From the NCBI RefSeq assembly GCF_022539665.2, contig NC_081333.1, positions 1,860,001-1,924,000 of the forward strand: DNA of 64,000 nucleotides, in the 5' to 3' direction. Shown here in pieces: positions 25,446 through 37,153 of the stretch. Every line of letters begins with the position of its first letter. Positions within the stretch are counted from its first letter, which is position 1. The notes beneath the pieces were generated by a model that had not been told where the DNA came from, did not search any database, and saw only the letters and a program-made list of their open reading frames with translations. The position numbers and the translations under genes were made by a program. The DNA comes from Daphnia carinata (taxonomy: Eukaryota > Arthropoda > Branchiopoda > Diplostraca > Daphniidae).

Positions 25446-25694
25446 ACAGTTGGCAGTTTGTTGTTGTTAGACAATTGAGAACACACGTAATGCTATGTTT
25501 GTGCATCCCGAATTTGTGTTTCTATGTTTAAATGTTGTATGTATAAGAGAAAAATAAATGCGTGGAGTACGTGTTCATATTTTCGTTTGTTTATTTTCAA
25601 TTCTACTTGTTGTACAGATTGTTTTACGGGAATCTAGAGGAGCAATAAAACCTGTTAAGAACGGTATTGCATGTGAAGTTTCATCCTGGAAGAA

Positions 25695-26896
25695 TTACAG
25701 TAATCCTGAATTATTATAAACGGCAATCTCATTGTCTCGAAGAGGATCGTGAGGTGAGGTGATCCATACGTGTCCAGCATCCAAGTAGCGGAAACCTAAA
25801 CTTTCGAAGAATTTGCTACTAACTGAGTTGTCGATCGCAATGTTGACGTATGGAAGATGTCCTGATTGAGCCACACGTTTCGTCAGATACTTGGTCACTA
25901 TACTTGCGTATCCTTTTCTCCGATATTGCTCCAACGTCATGAGGCGGCTCATTCCGTTCGGTGGATGGCACATTATCCAGGCCACAAGTTTATCATTGGA
26001 TTTGAGAAAAATTCCCGCGGAGGGTAAGTGAACGATCTCTTCAGACACGTCTTGCAATGTGGTAAGATGTTTATACGGCCAGGTTTCAAAGACGAGCGGG
26101 GCGTGGCATTGTTCCAGACTTTTGACATAGACGTCATCAGGTAAACTGACACCGTTCAAACAGAAATTCTGTTACCGTCTTTGTGTTCCTCATGTATGGA
26201 AGTAATATGCATACATACTTGATTTCCATATCGAGGGCCAAAGATATGTCTATTGCGTAGCGATCCAATAACGGGAATGGCACTTTTATTCGTTGGCGTT
26301 CGCTGAAGAACCTGAGAAAGTCCGGATGAGGATGGTGGGCTCGGTTGTAAGCTAAAACGATATCAGATTTCCAATCGATCCTATCGATAGTCTGATAAAC
26401 TCTAAGCAAAGCAGTTTCGCTTATGCTCCAACCTCCTAAAATCCATACTTTCTTGTATATGAAATAAAGATTCAAAGTTAGCCATTTACGTTCAACATTT
26501 TGATTGCGTTTGCATTATTCAATTCTACGTAGGGACAAAATAGGGAATGAAGTGTTTAAACTACCTGAGTTTGATTATAAGAATCAAGTCTGTGCTCGCC
26601 CTTGACTCCAACAATGGCTGCATAATCATCTTTCTTCAGTCGGCTCGGATTCCGCAGGAAGTAAATCCCGTATGACGCTTTCGATTTTAATAATGCCGAA
26701 AGTACAAGCGAATGCGTCTGAAACAATGGAATGTTTAAACTTTTTAGTTTTAAACACGCAATTTGAAATATGATACCTCACAAGAAGATGGCAAATGCCT
26801 TTCGAGAAACGATAAAATTTGAAAGAGTTGTGAACGATCTGCTAAACGCACGTCCAACGAGGACACTTTCACAGTCAAATCGCAAAATTTCTCCAT
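25695..26896 (-). CDS. GLYAT-like N-acyltransferase (GNAT fold), copy A
   Basis: Minus-strand exons 26896-26777, 26717-26565, 26451-26219 and 26145-25695 join to 318 residues, starting MEKFCDLTVKVSSLDVRLAD. The architecture matches glycine N-acyltransferase-like proteins: an N-terminal half with VWILGGWSI, then a C-terminal GNAT half (DDVYVKSLEQCHAPLVF, LPSAGIFLK, HPPNGMSRL). The acetyl/acyl-CoA-binding segment is EQYRRKGYASIVTKYLTKRV. GLYAT enzymes conjugate acyl-CoA to amino acids such as glycine; the substrate here is unknown. Exon phases equal those of the plus-strand copies at 32.8 and 37.2 kb, showing common descent. It is the only copy on the minus strand. Confidence 0.88.
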
Positions 26897-27502
26897 GGTA
26901 CTATAACAAACGTACACTGGAAAGTCCTACACCGCACTCGAGTGACGACTAAATTGAACTTGATATAGCAACCGCCGTATACTTGAACGATCCCGAGTTT
27001 CGTGAAATGCGTATCGCCGTCGACATGTGTGTATCAGATTACAATACTTTTGTTGATATTTCTTTTTTTTCAAGGTTCACGAGTTCCACTCCAATCGCTC
27101 GATATAGAAAAGGATAAATCTCGAATTGTATCATGTTCCAGTAGTTTCAGTGAACCTTGTATCTGTTTTTACTGGGAACTGTGTGTTGTGAAGATGATAT
27201 GGTGTAGGTCACGCCACTTTGCATACGTGAATCGTTCGTGTACACATGCTACACGACCAGCTATTGCTGACGTAATAATGTGGAACTAAGCTGCAATAAT
27301 TAGAAAACCACAGCAATTATATTAATATTTTTGACCGTGGCATTTTTGCAAATGCAAGCAGTTTCTACTATATATGATACAAATAAACCAAACATATTTC
27401 AGCGATTTTGAAAACAGAGTGTGGCTTTCAGTCAAAATTCGTGCAACGTTGAGAACTGTGTGTCGCTATTGAAGCATTCCAGTTTTCATGGGGTTGAACA
27501 AC
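26897..27502. other. Spacer between GLYAT-like copy A and cuticle gene
   Basis: Holds the 5' flank of the minus-strand GLYAT-like gene and the 3' flank of the cuticle gene. No further gene seen. Confidence 0.45.
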
Positions 27503-28377
27503 TTAAATAATGCGGCCACCGAAAATCGGGATACCGGCGGCTGGGAAAATCTGATCGGGAATGCCATCTTCATTAGCATCGACGCTATGGAATTGAAGGT
27601 CTTGTTGCGTGAACTGTTTTCGGACGGGCTGCTGCTGTTGGCGAACGATGACAGCAGGTGAAGTCCTGATGAAAGTCGGTTGCAAGAACTGACCTATCTT
27701 CTGTTGTTGCTGAACCACCTTTACTGGAGAGATGATTGAAATCGGTTGTCCTGGTAGTCTATCAGGCATTCCGTCTTCATCGTCATCGACACTCGAATAC
27801 TGAAAATCTAGCGCTTTCTGTTCGGGCGTGGCAATAGAACGAACGATCGGGATGGGAACCAATGCTCCACTGGGGACAAATCCAAGCGAAGTGCCAGATT
27901 CCTTGCCGGCAATGTATTCTACATAATCAAACATTTTAATTTTCAAATAAGCATAATGAACGTTTTAATGAAACTTACCGAGAACGTGGGATTTGCCGTC
28001 CAAATCGATAAAGCCGTAACGCCCTATATCGGGAATTAAGGGTAAATGTATGACAATGAAAGGTACAATTCAAATTACAGGTAAAATTGAATGCAAGAAC
28101 TAGCCTTTCGTGTAGCCATTGACGTCTTTGGTTTCTACCCGGAACGTTCCATCTCCTCCTTCATACCCGAACGTGTACGATCCATCCTCGTTGAGTTGAT
28201 TAATTTGTTTCAGAATAGGCACGATCTTCTTGGGCTCCCTCTGCAACTCAGCCGGAGCCGCCAATGCGGACGCAATCACCGCCAACGCTAAACACTGTCA
28301 ATATACGTTTTATGTTTCAACTCATTTGAAATGGACTCTTGTACGTTTCCTTGTTTACTTACCAAATATCTCAGCAT
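27503..28377 (-). CDS. Cuticular protein, Rebers-Riddiford (CPR) type
   Basis: Minus-strand exons 28377-28359, 28287-28105, 28023-27979 and 27918-27503 give 220 residues. The start MLRYLVTLAVIASALAAP is a signal peptide split by a first intron after 19 nt, the usual CPR layout. Residues about 35-90 form the chitin-binding R&R consensus: ILKQINQLNEDGSYTFGYE, GTFRVETKDVNGYTKGRYGF and HVLEYIAGKESG. The C-terminal half is Gln/Pro-rich and contains two loops, DDDEDGMPD and DANEDGIPD, resembling thrombospondin-3/EF-like calcium-binding loops. The intron after the second exon starts with GC (AAAG|GCTAGT), since no GT donor keeps the frame. It is expected in the exoskeleton, binding chitin. RR-1 versus RR-2 was not decided. 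Confidence 0.9.
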
Positions 28378-28430
28378 GTTCGCAGCAGTAAAAAGAAAAG
28401 AATAGAGTGAAAGTGAAGAGCTGAATGAAG

Positions 28431-28468
28431 ACTGACCACCATGTAGCGGGACCGGCAGCGCATTTATA
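28431..28468 (-). promoter_or_regulatory. Core promoter of the cuticle gene (TATA box and Inr)
   Basis: On the minus strand TATAAA occupies 28468-28463, and an arthropod initiator TCAGT lies about 30-35 bp downstream at 28435-28431, roughly 55 bp before the start codon. A GC-rich stretch lies just upstream. The spacing is slightly longer than the textbook one. Confidence 0.6.
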
Positions 28469-28469
28469 C

Positions 28470-31189
28470 CCCCGTCCGCGGCGGTATACGGAAAAAGGGA
28501 CAGGTGGAAGGCCGTAAAAGAGAGGGAGGCTCGATGAGGAACAAAGGAGGGATGATCTCTCATCATCACCTGTTCTTCTCACGCCATCAGCATCAGACCT
28601 GAGTCACGGTCACGAGAGCCATTAACAGTGTAAAATAACGCAATAAGAGATGAGACCTGTCGAAGTGAATGAGGCCGGCCGGGCGAGACGGGAAAAAAAA
28701 GACATACCAGACGTCCCGAAAAACTTTCTCTTTTCCTAGAAAGATGTATACATATATATATATATATATACATAGGATATTCTCTATACTAGAATATATT
28801 TGAGAGGGGGAAACAAAAATGCTCCCTCTCAGACGTCAGCTGTTTTTAAAGAATTTGTTCGTTTCCTTTTGGCCCTTCTTTTTTATTTTGATGATCCAGT
28901 TGAACTGCTAAAGAAAAAGGAGACCAACCCTATCGGCCGGGATTATTACATGGCCGAACGAGCGAGAAGAAAAAAAAAAAAAAGAAAGGGAGAGCCTCAT
29001 TTGAATTTTACACATTGACGCGAAGATGTAGATAAGGAAGGAAGGGTATTAAGTTTCCTTTCGAATTCGTTGGCGCTCGAAATGGTGATGGAATTGTTTT
29101 ACTAAGCTTGCTTACAGTTTTATATGTTTAACTAAAAAACATAACAAGCAAAGTGCTGTGGAGTGAAAGGGGTGGCATAACCATCCAGGCTTAGTTACAT
29201 TTCCCTTAAAAGGCATCGCGTCATCAAAAAACAAAGGCAAAAACAGGGTGTTTTCCAGGTGTTTTGATTTCATGTGCCATCGTTTGATTCTCTTTTCAAC
29301 TGCATACAAACTAAATATTTCTTGTACGTGTTAATTTGCATTAAGGATCTGTTAGGTTAAATGTGGGGCCGCAATGTTTAGTGAAAGTGGATCAGCTAGA
29401 CTGAAAATCTTGATTGTTGAAGATTCACTATAGCCAAGGCATTTGAACAATCAAGCCTGTGGGCGTCTCCTTTAAACTCGTTTCATTTTACGAGAAAGAA
29501 TTGAAACCCTGGAAACGAAATGGCGTTTGTTAAGCTCTAGAGACAAAAATCTACACCTGGCCCATTTAACTCCGAAATGCTTGGGCGCAGTGTGCGAAAT
29601 CTGTTGCCATTTCAGGAGGGTCTCCATTCGTGTCATCAATTTTTCAAATGTCCTTCTCCCCTCTGTGTTTTATCTCCGCCATGGAAGGTGACAAAGCCTG
29701 CGCTTTCTCATCGGCAACAGTATTGGCCGAAACCAACACATCAGCGAGTTTCAGTTTGCATCAACAAAGCGATAAAGTGCCAGTAGAGCTGGACAATCGT
29801 CCGCTGTTGTCCCAGTCAGCGCGTCATTGGAGCGCTGCCTTTCAAGCGAATCGAGGCCAACCGATAAGAAAGGAAGAGGAGAAGGCTCTCAATTTTGCTG
29901 TTTTTTTTTATTCGAAAAATTGTTTGGCATTCTTGAATAAAAGAGTGATTTGTCTAATCATCTGCATCAGATGACGGTATATAGCCAGCGCCAAAGAAGA
30001 AATCTAAAAGCTGGATTATTCATTTCTGGCATATCTCATTTCGAGTTTCAGATACGATTCCGCTGTTTATCCGTTCGTTATGCATAATTCAAATATTTCC
30101 TTCTTATGTGTCTTAAGGTAAATTTTATATAGTAAAGACTGTTCATCGTGCTGGAAGAGCGCTGGTTTAGTGTTACTCAACTACCCGCTTATCGGGAATT
30201 CGAATCGTTAGCGGGGAATATAAAGGCAATAAAAAAAAAACAAAGACATTATGGTGCTTCTTCTGAAGCTATCTAAAGCAAATCGTTAAAGTTGGTCTGA
30301 CTTTTTTTGCAGCGATTTATGAGCTCGGCAATGCGCCAGTTGACTTGTTTTGTTTTTTTTGGCACGGAGAAAAGCGAAATGGAATTCTTCGAACGTCAGA
30401 GGTTGCCAACTGAAATTCCTGATGTCAACTTGCCTTTTTCTTTACTGATCTTAAAAAAGGCATAGATGAAAGAAGCGAGCAAGGTATATAATAATTTGTC
30501 ATCCTTAACTGTGATATTCATCATTCCAATACGAGTGAAAGCGAGAGCATCACATCTTTCTGAGCTGCTATCCATCTGCACGTAGATTCATAGAATCTTA
30601 AAAAAAACTATGACTTTGGTATGGTTGTCATTGTTTTTGTTTGAATATGGAATCAAGCGCATTCCTGTAGTCTATCCATAGAAAAAGGTTTCACATTAAA
30701 CGTTTTAAATGGCAAAAAAATTGGGGTGCAACGAAGATGATGCGAAAGCCATTCATTCATCCCAATTAAAAATTTATGGTATCATTTAAAAATAGTAGAT
30801 TAATTTTGGGTGAATTCCTGCTCGATCATTACTCGCATTCATTATATTGTAGTCGCCATAGGATACAAAAAACATTGGAAAGTCTTACGAAACGTTTACC
30901 ACAGTAGTATACGCTTTTATTGAACTCTGCTACGATCTTGTTGCTTTTTTTTTAAGCTTCAACGCTTTGGAACAAAGAATCGGTCAATGCACTGAAATTT
31001 ATTGTTCCTCCCACAATAAGTAGGTCAGCTGGGGGCCTAGGTCTTCGTCGGCCTGTTGAGATTTACGCCCTTCAGTTGCCACTTGTTTGCCTGAACTACT
31101 AGAAGCAATAAATACAGCTTCTATCGTTCTCTTGTTATCTACGACAGTTTTCACAGGTGGTACATTCCCATCGTTTAAGGTTGGGTAAA
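28470..31189. other. Intergenic region with AT microsatellite
   Basis: About 2.7 kb without a supportable gene. There is a (TA)n run at about 28750-28770, a poly-A/AG-rich stretch at 28970-28990, and several open stretches of 60-115 codons on both strands lacking recognisable protein sequence or linked exons. A vaguely tRNA-like segment near 30150-30215 does not fold into a cloverleaf. Confidence 0.45.
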
Positions 31190-32264
31190 ATGGAACATCA
31201 ACCACATCGCACGCAAGCGGACAGGATGCAGTTGGCCACTAGAAATTGCTTGTTCCGTTTGTTGTCTTTTCTTGACGGCAAGCTGCCACAATACTGTGCC
31301 GTATGTATTCATCATTCTTAATTAATATACCTTACCCCCAGTACACCTATTTGTCCTATTATTCAGATTCACTCCTTCGTTGGGGCGGCCCTCTCCACAA
31401 CTAATCCATCGTATCGTGTCTATTATCGAAAAGAATGTCTTACAAACACTTTGCTACCTAAGGAAGATAATTACTCCCTTATTCTAGGAGTTGGCCTGGA
31501 ACTTTTGCAGAAATCTGGTCAAGAAGTTAAGGTAAAAATGCACAATCATATCGTGACGTTTCAAATTATCTTATACGATGACACTGATATACTTGATTTC
31601 TTAATTGATTGCGTGACTTTAGATATGGTTCTTGACAGCCTGGACTGATGATGATGATGGGAAATTAGAAGACGCCTACGAGGACATCAGTGAAATCGAC
31701 TGGAATTCAGACCTTGTTGTCGGCCACTATAAACATCACACACCTCATCCATCCATTACTAATTTCCTTACTAATAAACAAATCAAAGGACATTGCTATC
31801 CATGTTATCAGTATTCCATACCTGTGATGGATGCCTTGAACTTTGATTGCAGCGAATTAAACGATGTCTACGTTAAGAGCCTGGAACGTCGTCACGCTCA
31901 ATTGGTTTATGATCATTGGCCCTACAAGGAAAGCACTGTAGTTGACAATGTCGCCATTGAAATTGAACAACTGCCTTCTGCCGGTGTGTTTCTGAAAGAG
32001 AATAATGAACTGGTGTCGTGGATAATGTGTCATCCGCCCAATGGAATGAGCCGGCTCCACACTCTGGAAGAGCACCGTCGTCGGGGATATGCAGCTCTGG
32101 CCGTCCAATATCTTTCGAAACGAGTGGCTCAATCTGGTTATGTTCCATTTGTCAACATGGACATTGCAAATGTTGTCTCAAAGCAGTTCTTTGAGAGCAT
32201 GAAATTCACCCTCCTTCGTCCTATCCATATAGGAATTGCGGATGGGGTTGGAATACTATCGTGA
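31190..32264 (+). CDS. GLYAT-like N-acyltransferase, copy B
   Basis: Exons 31190-31300, 31367-31531 and 31623-32264 join to 305 residues, start MEHQPHRTQADRM. N-terminal CLFRLLSFLDGKLPQYC and IHSFVGAALSTTNPSYRVYY match the other copies. The GNAT half has NDVYVKSLERRHAQLVYDHW, LPSAGVFLKENNELVSW and the CoA-binding EEHRRRGYAALAVQYLSKRV. Unlike copies A, C and F, there is no intron before the ELNDVYVKS segment; the two exons are fused precisely at about 31851. The intended chemistry is amino-acid N-acylation by family analogy; the substrate is unknown. Confidence 0.9.
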
Positions 32265-32770
32265 ATTCCCGTTTCTTATGGTTACTCTGTTCATTCCGTG
32301 AATACTCAATACACCATAGTTTTGAATCAAAGGAAGCGTAATCCCTATTTTTCTGGCGTTTAAATGTCTACGTTAATTTTGTATTCCTGTCACGTACGCA
32401 TTGGCAGGAAGGAAAAGCGTTGCAATATGATGGGAATGCATTGTAGGTCAGTATGTACGCCCTTTAAAGAATATAGCTACAAACAAATTCTTAAAAAATC
32501 CCGCACAACGCCCCCTTTTTTTACCGGAATTCTTTTTCGTTACGATCTAGAGGTTGAGTAAAGATAGAAACATCGACAGTGAGCAGTTCAGTTTCTTTAT
32601 TTTCAAAGGAACGAAGCAGTAATTTTGAAATGGTTTCTCAAAGCTTTAGTTATCTCCGATAAGATAAAAGAACTAGAGCGAGCACAGCGGCTTGCAGTGT
32701 GCTACTCTCAATCATTTCAATTTCTTGTGGACTGCGGGAAAGGTCATAGAGTTTGTTTCATCAATAAGGA

Positions 32771-33888
32771 ATGGAGCAGCAGAACGGAAAAGGCAACAGC
32801 ATTTTAACGTTAGCAACGAGGCAGTGCTTGTTTCGTTTATTGTCTTTTCTTGACAAACGATTGCCCGAATACTGTGGTGTAAATCTGTTTGAAATTAAAT
32901 ATTCAATTACGCTCTATTTATTGATTTATGTTATGTTTTATCTAGATTCATTCGTTTGTGTGTGCGGCGCTCGTTTCATCGGATCCATCGTATTTTGTTT
33001 ATTTCCGCAAAAAACAGCCATCGACTACATCAGCAGAAGATAATGATTACTCACTCATCGTTACTGCTCGCGCCGAAACTTGCACCGAGCCTAAACGTCA
33101 AATTAGTATGGTAAAACGTTAAAACACTTTCGTTTGGGGTCCTATAACTTTCAGCAGCTCATTAATACTATTTGATACATTTTTTTAAAGAAATGCTGGA
33201 CTTTGACTGCATGGGCTGATGATGACGACATGTTAGCTGAAGCTTATGAAGCTGTTGATGTAATAGACTGGAAAGCGGATGCAGCTATCATACACAGTAA
33301 ACATCACACGCCACATCCGCTGATCACGAATTTTTTTGCTAGCAAACACGGATCGGAAAATGAAAACAGGGCTTGCTACCCAGCCGATCAATATTTTATA
33401 CCCCTACAGGTTGCTTTAAATCTCCAAATCAGGTATATATTATTATTGAACGAAATATAGCAGTTCCGTAACAAAAGCCATTGATTTTAAGTGAAATGAA
33501 TGGCGTTTACGTTAAAAGTCTGGAACCTTGTCACGCACAATTAGTTTATGATCACTGGGGCTACAACGCACACACAAGGGTGGAATATATTCGCCAAGAA
33601 ATTGAACTACTACCGTCTGCTGGTGTCTTTTTGAAGGAAAACGACGAGCTTGTGTCGTGGATGACGTGCCATCCACCCAACGGAATGAGCCGACTCCACA
33701 CGTTGGAGGAACATCGCCGACGAGGATACGCATCACTGGTGACACAATACCTAAGCAAACGAGTAGCGCAGTCTGCAGTTGTTCCATGTGTCAACATAGT
33801 CCTCGGTAACACTGCCTCGTTCAAGTTCTTCGACAGCATGGGATTCAAACATCTCCGTTCTATCAATATCAATTATAGTTTGGCGTAG
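32771..33888 (+). CDS. GLYAT-like N-acyltransferase, copy C
   Basis: Exons 32771-32878, 32946-33110, 33191-33432 and 33492-33888 join to 303 residues, start MEQQNGKGNSILTLATRQC. It lies about 500 bp downstream of copy B and is its closest relative by eye: both share the TAW-DDDD block and a near-identical RLHTLEEHRRRGYA segment. The CoA-binding segment is EEHRRRGYASLVTQYLSKRV. It keeps the four-exon structure. No defects seen. Confidence 0.9.
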
Positions 33889-34206
33889 TATTGTATCATC
33901 ACATTCGAATTAAACGTTTTAGTCTCGTCCTTTCGAACGAAAACCATTTCTTCCATTGGATAATCGTGCGGCTGGACAAGTTTAGAATTTTAGTGTAAGA
34001 GTCTTGATGAAGATTGTTATCTTGAAAAAAAGATACTGGAGTATTGTTATGCGTATTGTTTACCGCGCTTACATCATTGCATTTGATAAGTTAACGAGTT
34101 CACAGTTCAATTGAGGGTTTATTTTGTACGACACAGTTGTAGAACTTTTTGTTCCAGTGTCTAAATTCTGTAAAATAGTTTCAATAAATTCAATTTTATA
34201 AATATT

Positions 34207-34475
34207 CACAGACTGGTTAACAATCACTGGCCCTATAAGGGAGCCACTACGTTAGAGAATGTTGTCAACGGACGAATTATACTTTCATGTGGCGTGTTCT
34301 TGAAACAAAAATAATAAAACTAGTTTCATGGATGATGTACCACCTGCCTAATGGGATGAGTAAGTTCCACACGTTAAAAGAACACCACAGGAAAGGATGC
34401 GCGGCCTTGGTAACGCAGTACCTTTCGATACGAGTAGTCCAATCTGGTTTTTATTCCCTTTTTCAACATCCAACC
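34207..34475 (+). pseudogene. GLYAT-like pseudogene fragment D
   Basis: A recognisable piece of the C-terminal GNAT half (HW-PYKGATTLENV, then LVSWMMYHLPNGMS and EHHRKGCAALVTQYLS) with no upstream exons. A 2-nt insertion near 34310 creates stops and shifts the frame relative to the intact copies, and the reading frame is lost again near 34470. Confidence 0.85.
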
Positions 34476-34978
34476 TGAACATGTTGCATGATATGCACGT
34501 TTTTTTTTTCACTTTTGAAAGTGGGAATCCAGTTGTTGTGTTACTGCTACTTTAACTATCCTAGTTAATAACCCTATTTTTCAACTTGATGTTTCCAATC
34601 ATCAAACACAAGGTCGCCCAACATGCCTTAAACAGGTACCCACCAGGTTACGTGTTCAGGTGTACGTGACATTTATTTTAGAGTAGTAGAAACGAACATG
34701 ATGTAAACGATGGTGCATCTCTTAATGCATAAATACGGAACTAGTTATTTTAAAAAGAAATGTTATTCTATAGCCTATATTAAATATATTTATACGTGCT
34801 GCATAGCATCGGCCGTTACACCCTCCTTATCGTTCAGAGGTCCAAGGTTAGCTTCGACTTTTCCTCTAAAATGTGTCTGGACAGAGACCTTCACGTAGCC
34901 TTCACTTAATCACCTTGTTTGGAACCATTGTTTATACCCTCTCTCGTTGTTTGCAGTCATTTGATTTCGGTTGCTAGA

Positions 34979-35615
34979 ATGGAGACAAATTCTGGTTTTT
35001 TATCTAGCAGGAAAATGGAGCTGCAAGCGCATCCAACACAAGGTGACCGAGTGTTGACAAAAGCAACAAGAAAATGCTTGTTTCGTTTGTTATTTATTCT
35101 TGACGGCCGCCTTCCCGAACGTTGCACTGTAAATGTTATGCTTTCAATTGTTTTGTGATAATTATTCGTTTGCAATTCAGATCCAACCAATGATCATTGC
35201 TGCCCTGTGGACTGCTTACTCAATATATACGTCTGTTGTATTCAAAAACATGCGTCGATTGTGATAGAAAATGCAGACCATTGTCTTATCTAAGATGGAA
35301 CACTGCAGTAACTCCAATCATCTGATTAAGGTAAAATAAATTTCGTGTTGTTTAAGATTGAAAAAGCAGGATGTCAGTTTGGTTTTCGTAAAAATGTTGG
35401 CTTTTGGCCGCACGAACTGACGATGACGATAGTCCCATGAAATCTTGCGAAGCTATTGATGTAATAGATTGCAAAAGGGATGCTGTCGTCATGCAGTCTA
35501 AGCTACACGCTCCACCACGAGCAATCAAAATTTTTCTGATCTTAAAACAAGAGTCAAATAATGTACCCATTTCCGTACTCGATCAATACGTTTTGCCTGT
35601 TAAAGATGCATTTTA
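34979..35615 (+). pseudogene. GLYAT-like pseudogene E, first three exons only
   Basis: Exon 1 from 34979 (METNSGFLSSRKM, then KCLFRLLFILDGRLPERC) and its GT donor are preserved. Exon 2 from 35181 starts normally (IQPMIIAALWTAYS) but hits a stop (TTGTGATAG) well before the usual end. An exon-3 remnant (35408-35615) retains RTDDDDSP and AIDVIDCK. The GNAT half with the CoA-binding site is absent. Not functional as an acyltransferase. Confidence 0.85.
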
Positions 35616-36410
35616 AAAAAAAATTAGAAAGGAGGGGTTGCGCGGACAACTTTTAATGACAAGCCCGGACGGGGACTGTAAGGATGCAAATGCAAAGGTG
35701 AAGAAAACAGTTTTTTTGACGCATTTCTCGGCAACCAGCTCAGCCAAAAACACCTGTGTGTATGACGTAATATCCGTATGGTATAATAAAACCGCCCCTG
35801 TTCCAGTTGGCTGCGTCGTCTATAACGTTGTATGGCGCCGACTCGTCAAAGCTGCATAAACAAATGATAAAAAATCTTTAACAACACAGTTATGTCACTG
35901 ATATAAGATAGTACGCAAATTTTTTTGGCTAGTAGTTAAACCATAAAGCACAAAGCCTCAATAAAATGCAAATAAACGGTCTTCAACAATCCTTTTAGCG
36001 TAGAACGGACTCGTGCGTGACTCTATTTTGACGCTCGTAATGGCCGAATGACCTTCGTTATTATCTACTTCGTTGGCGAAAACACAGTGAGATGAGTCGG
36101 TAGTAAACTCAGTTGGAAATAACCATCAAAAGGACTTGTCATGAGAATACCAAGAAGAGTTATAATGTTTAGACGGCAGTTGTATTCTGGCGAGCCATTG
36201 TAAAATAAATTATATCATTTGGATTAGATAAACGGCTATGAAAAACAGAAAACCCAAAAAATATTCGATCGTTTGGTAACGGATTACATTATTATTAGCC
36301 CAAGTAATATTAACTATTGCCTTATCTTGAAGTCATTGTTGGGAGGCATCGGCTCCACCTACGAACACGAGACATCTCTATAAATATTTCTTATGTTCCT
36401 GAATTTATCA
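35616..36410. other. Intergenic, no gene seen
   Basis: Spacer between pseudogene E and the tRNA. A 73-codon open stretch at 35638-35859 has no recognisable sequence. Confidence 0.45.
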
Positions 36411-36496
36411 GCCTCTTTAGCTCAGCGGTAGAGCGCTGGTCTTGTATGATATATACAGACAACCAGCGGTCGAGAGTTCAATCCTCTCAGGAGGCA
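36411..36496 (+). tRNA. tRNA-Thr(TGT) with 14-nt intron
   Basis: Acceptor GCCTCTT pairs with AGGAGGC (36489-36495, one G-T pair), discriminator A. The D arm is GCTCAGCGGTAGAGC, the anticodon stem CTGGT/ACCAG, the T arm GAGAG TTCAATC CTCTC. The anticodon TGT is at 36443-36445. An insert at 36447-36460 occupies the canonical intron site after base 37. Animal tRNA-Thr genes usually lack introns. Confidence 0.9.
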
Positions 36497-37153
36497 TATT
36501 TTTATTTTTCTCTTTCACAATTGCAATAATTTACTTGCGGAAAAGATTACTCGAGTTAATGTAGAACGCACCATTCCTTATTCAGAGCTTTCTCTTAATT
36601 TATTGTTAAGTTGTTATCTATAAATGCGTACGTAGCTCTACCTGGTTGAGTTACGCGAAGAAATTCAGGTTTACTGAGCTAGCAAAAGGTGGCATTGCAC
36701 CGATGCGCGGCAATTTCAAAACTTTGATTTTCTTGAAACCATAACTCGTTTGGTTTCTTATCTTCTTATCTTTTCTCTTTCGATGCTATAGCACGGCCCC
36801 TCAAGGGTATCTGAATGTTGCTCGCTTTCACAACTTGTTTCGTTATTACGTGCGTTTAGTGTGCTGAAAGAAAATAGTCTCGACCTCATTTTTCGTATGC
36901 GGTGGCAACAACGAAACAACAATAGCTCAGGTACTGTAACACAGAGTGTAAATCTGTGCGTGCCAGGTAGTTCACGGCAAACTTTCTTTTCGAGCAGAGT
37001 TAAACACGTCCAGCAGGTATAGTTCTGCTTAAACTATAGTCAATCCCTTTTATCAGAGCCGCTGATTCATCAAATCAAAATATTTTCGAAAATCGTTTTT
37101 CTTCCCATATAGAATCCGATTCAAGCCTAGGAAACGATCGTAGTTTCAACATC
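36497..37153. other. Intergenic / 5' flank of GLYAT-like copy F
   Basis: No gene seen. The region nearest 37153 is presumably promoter and 5' leader of copy F. Confidence 0.45.

Noticed and set aside
29630-29974. 114-codon plus-strand frame
   Set aside because: Ends in AT-rich noise, no family resemblance, no splice sites joining it to other exons.
30140-30220. tRNA-like segment (GAGCGCTGG...GAATTCGAATC)
   Set aside because: A- and B-box-like words are present but no acceptor or T stem can be paired. Could be a tRNA-derived SINE fragment; not supportable.
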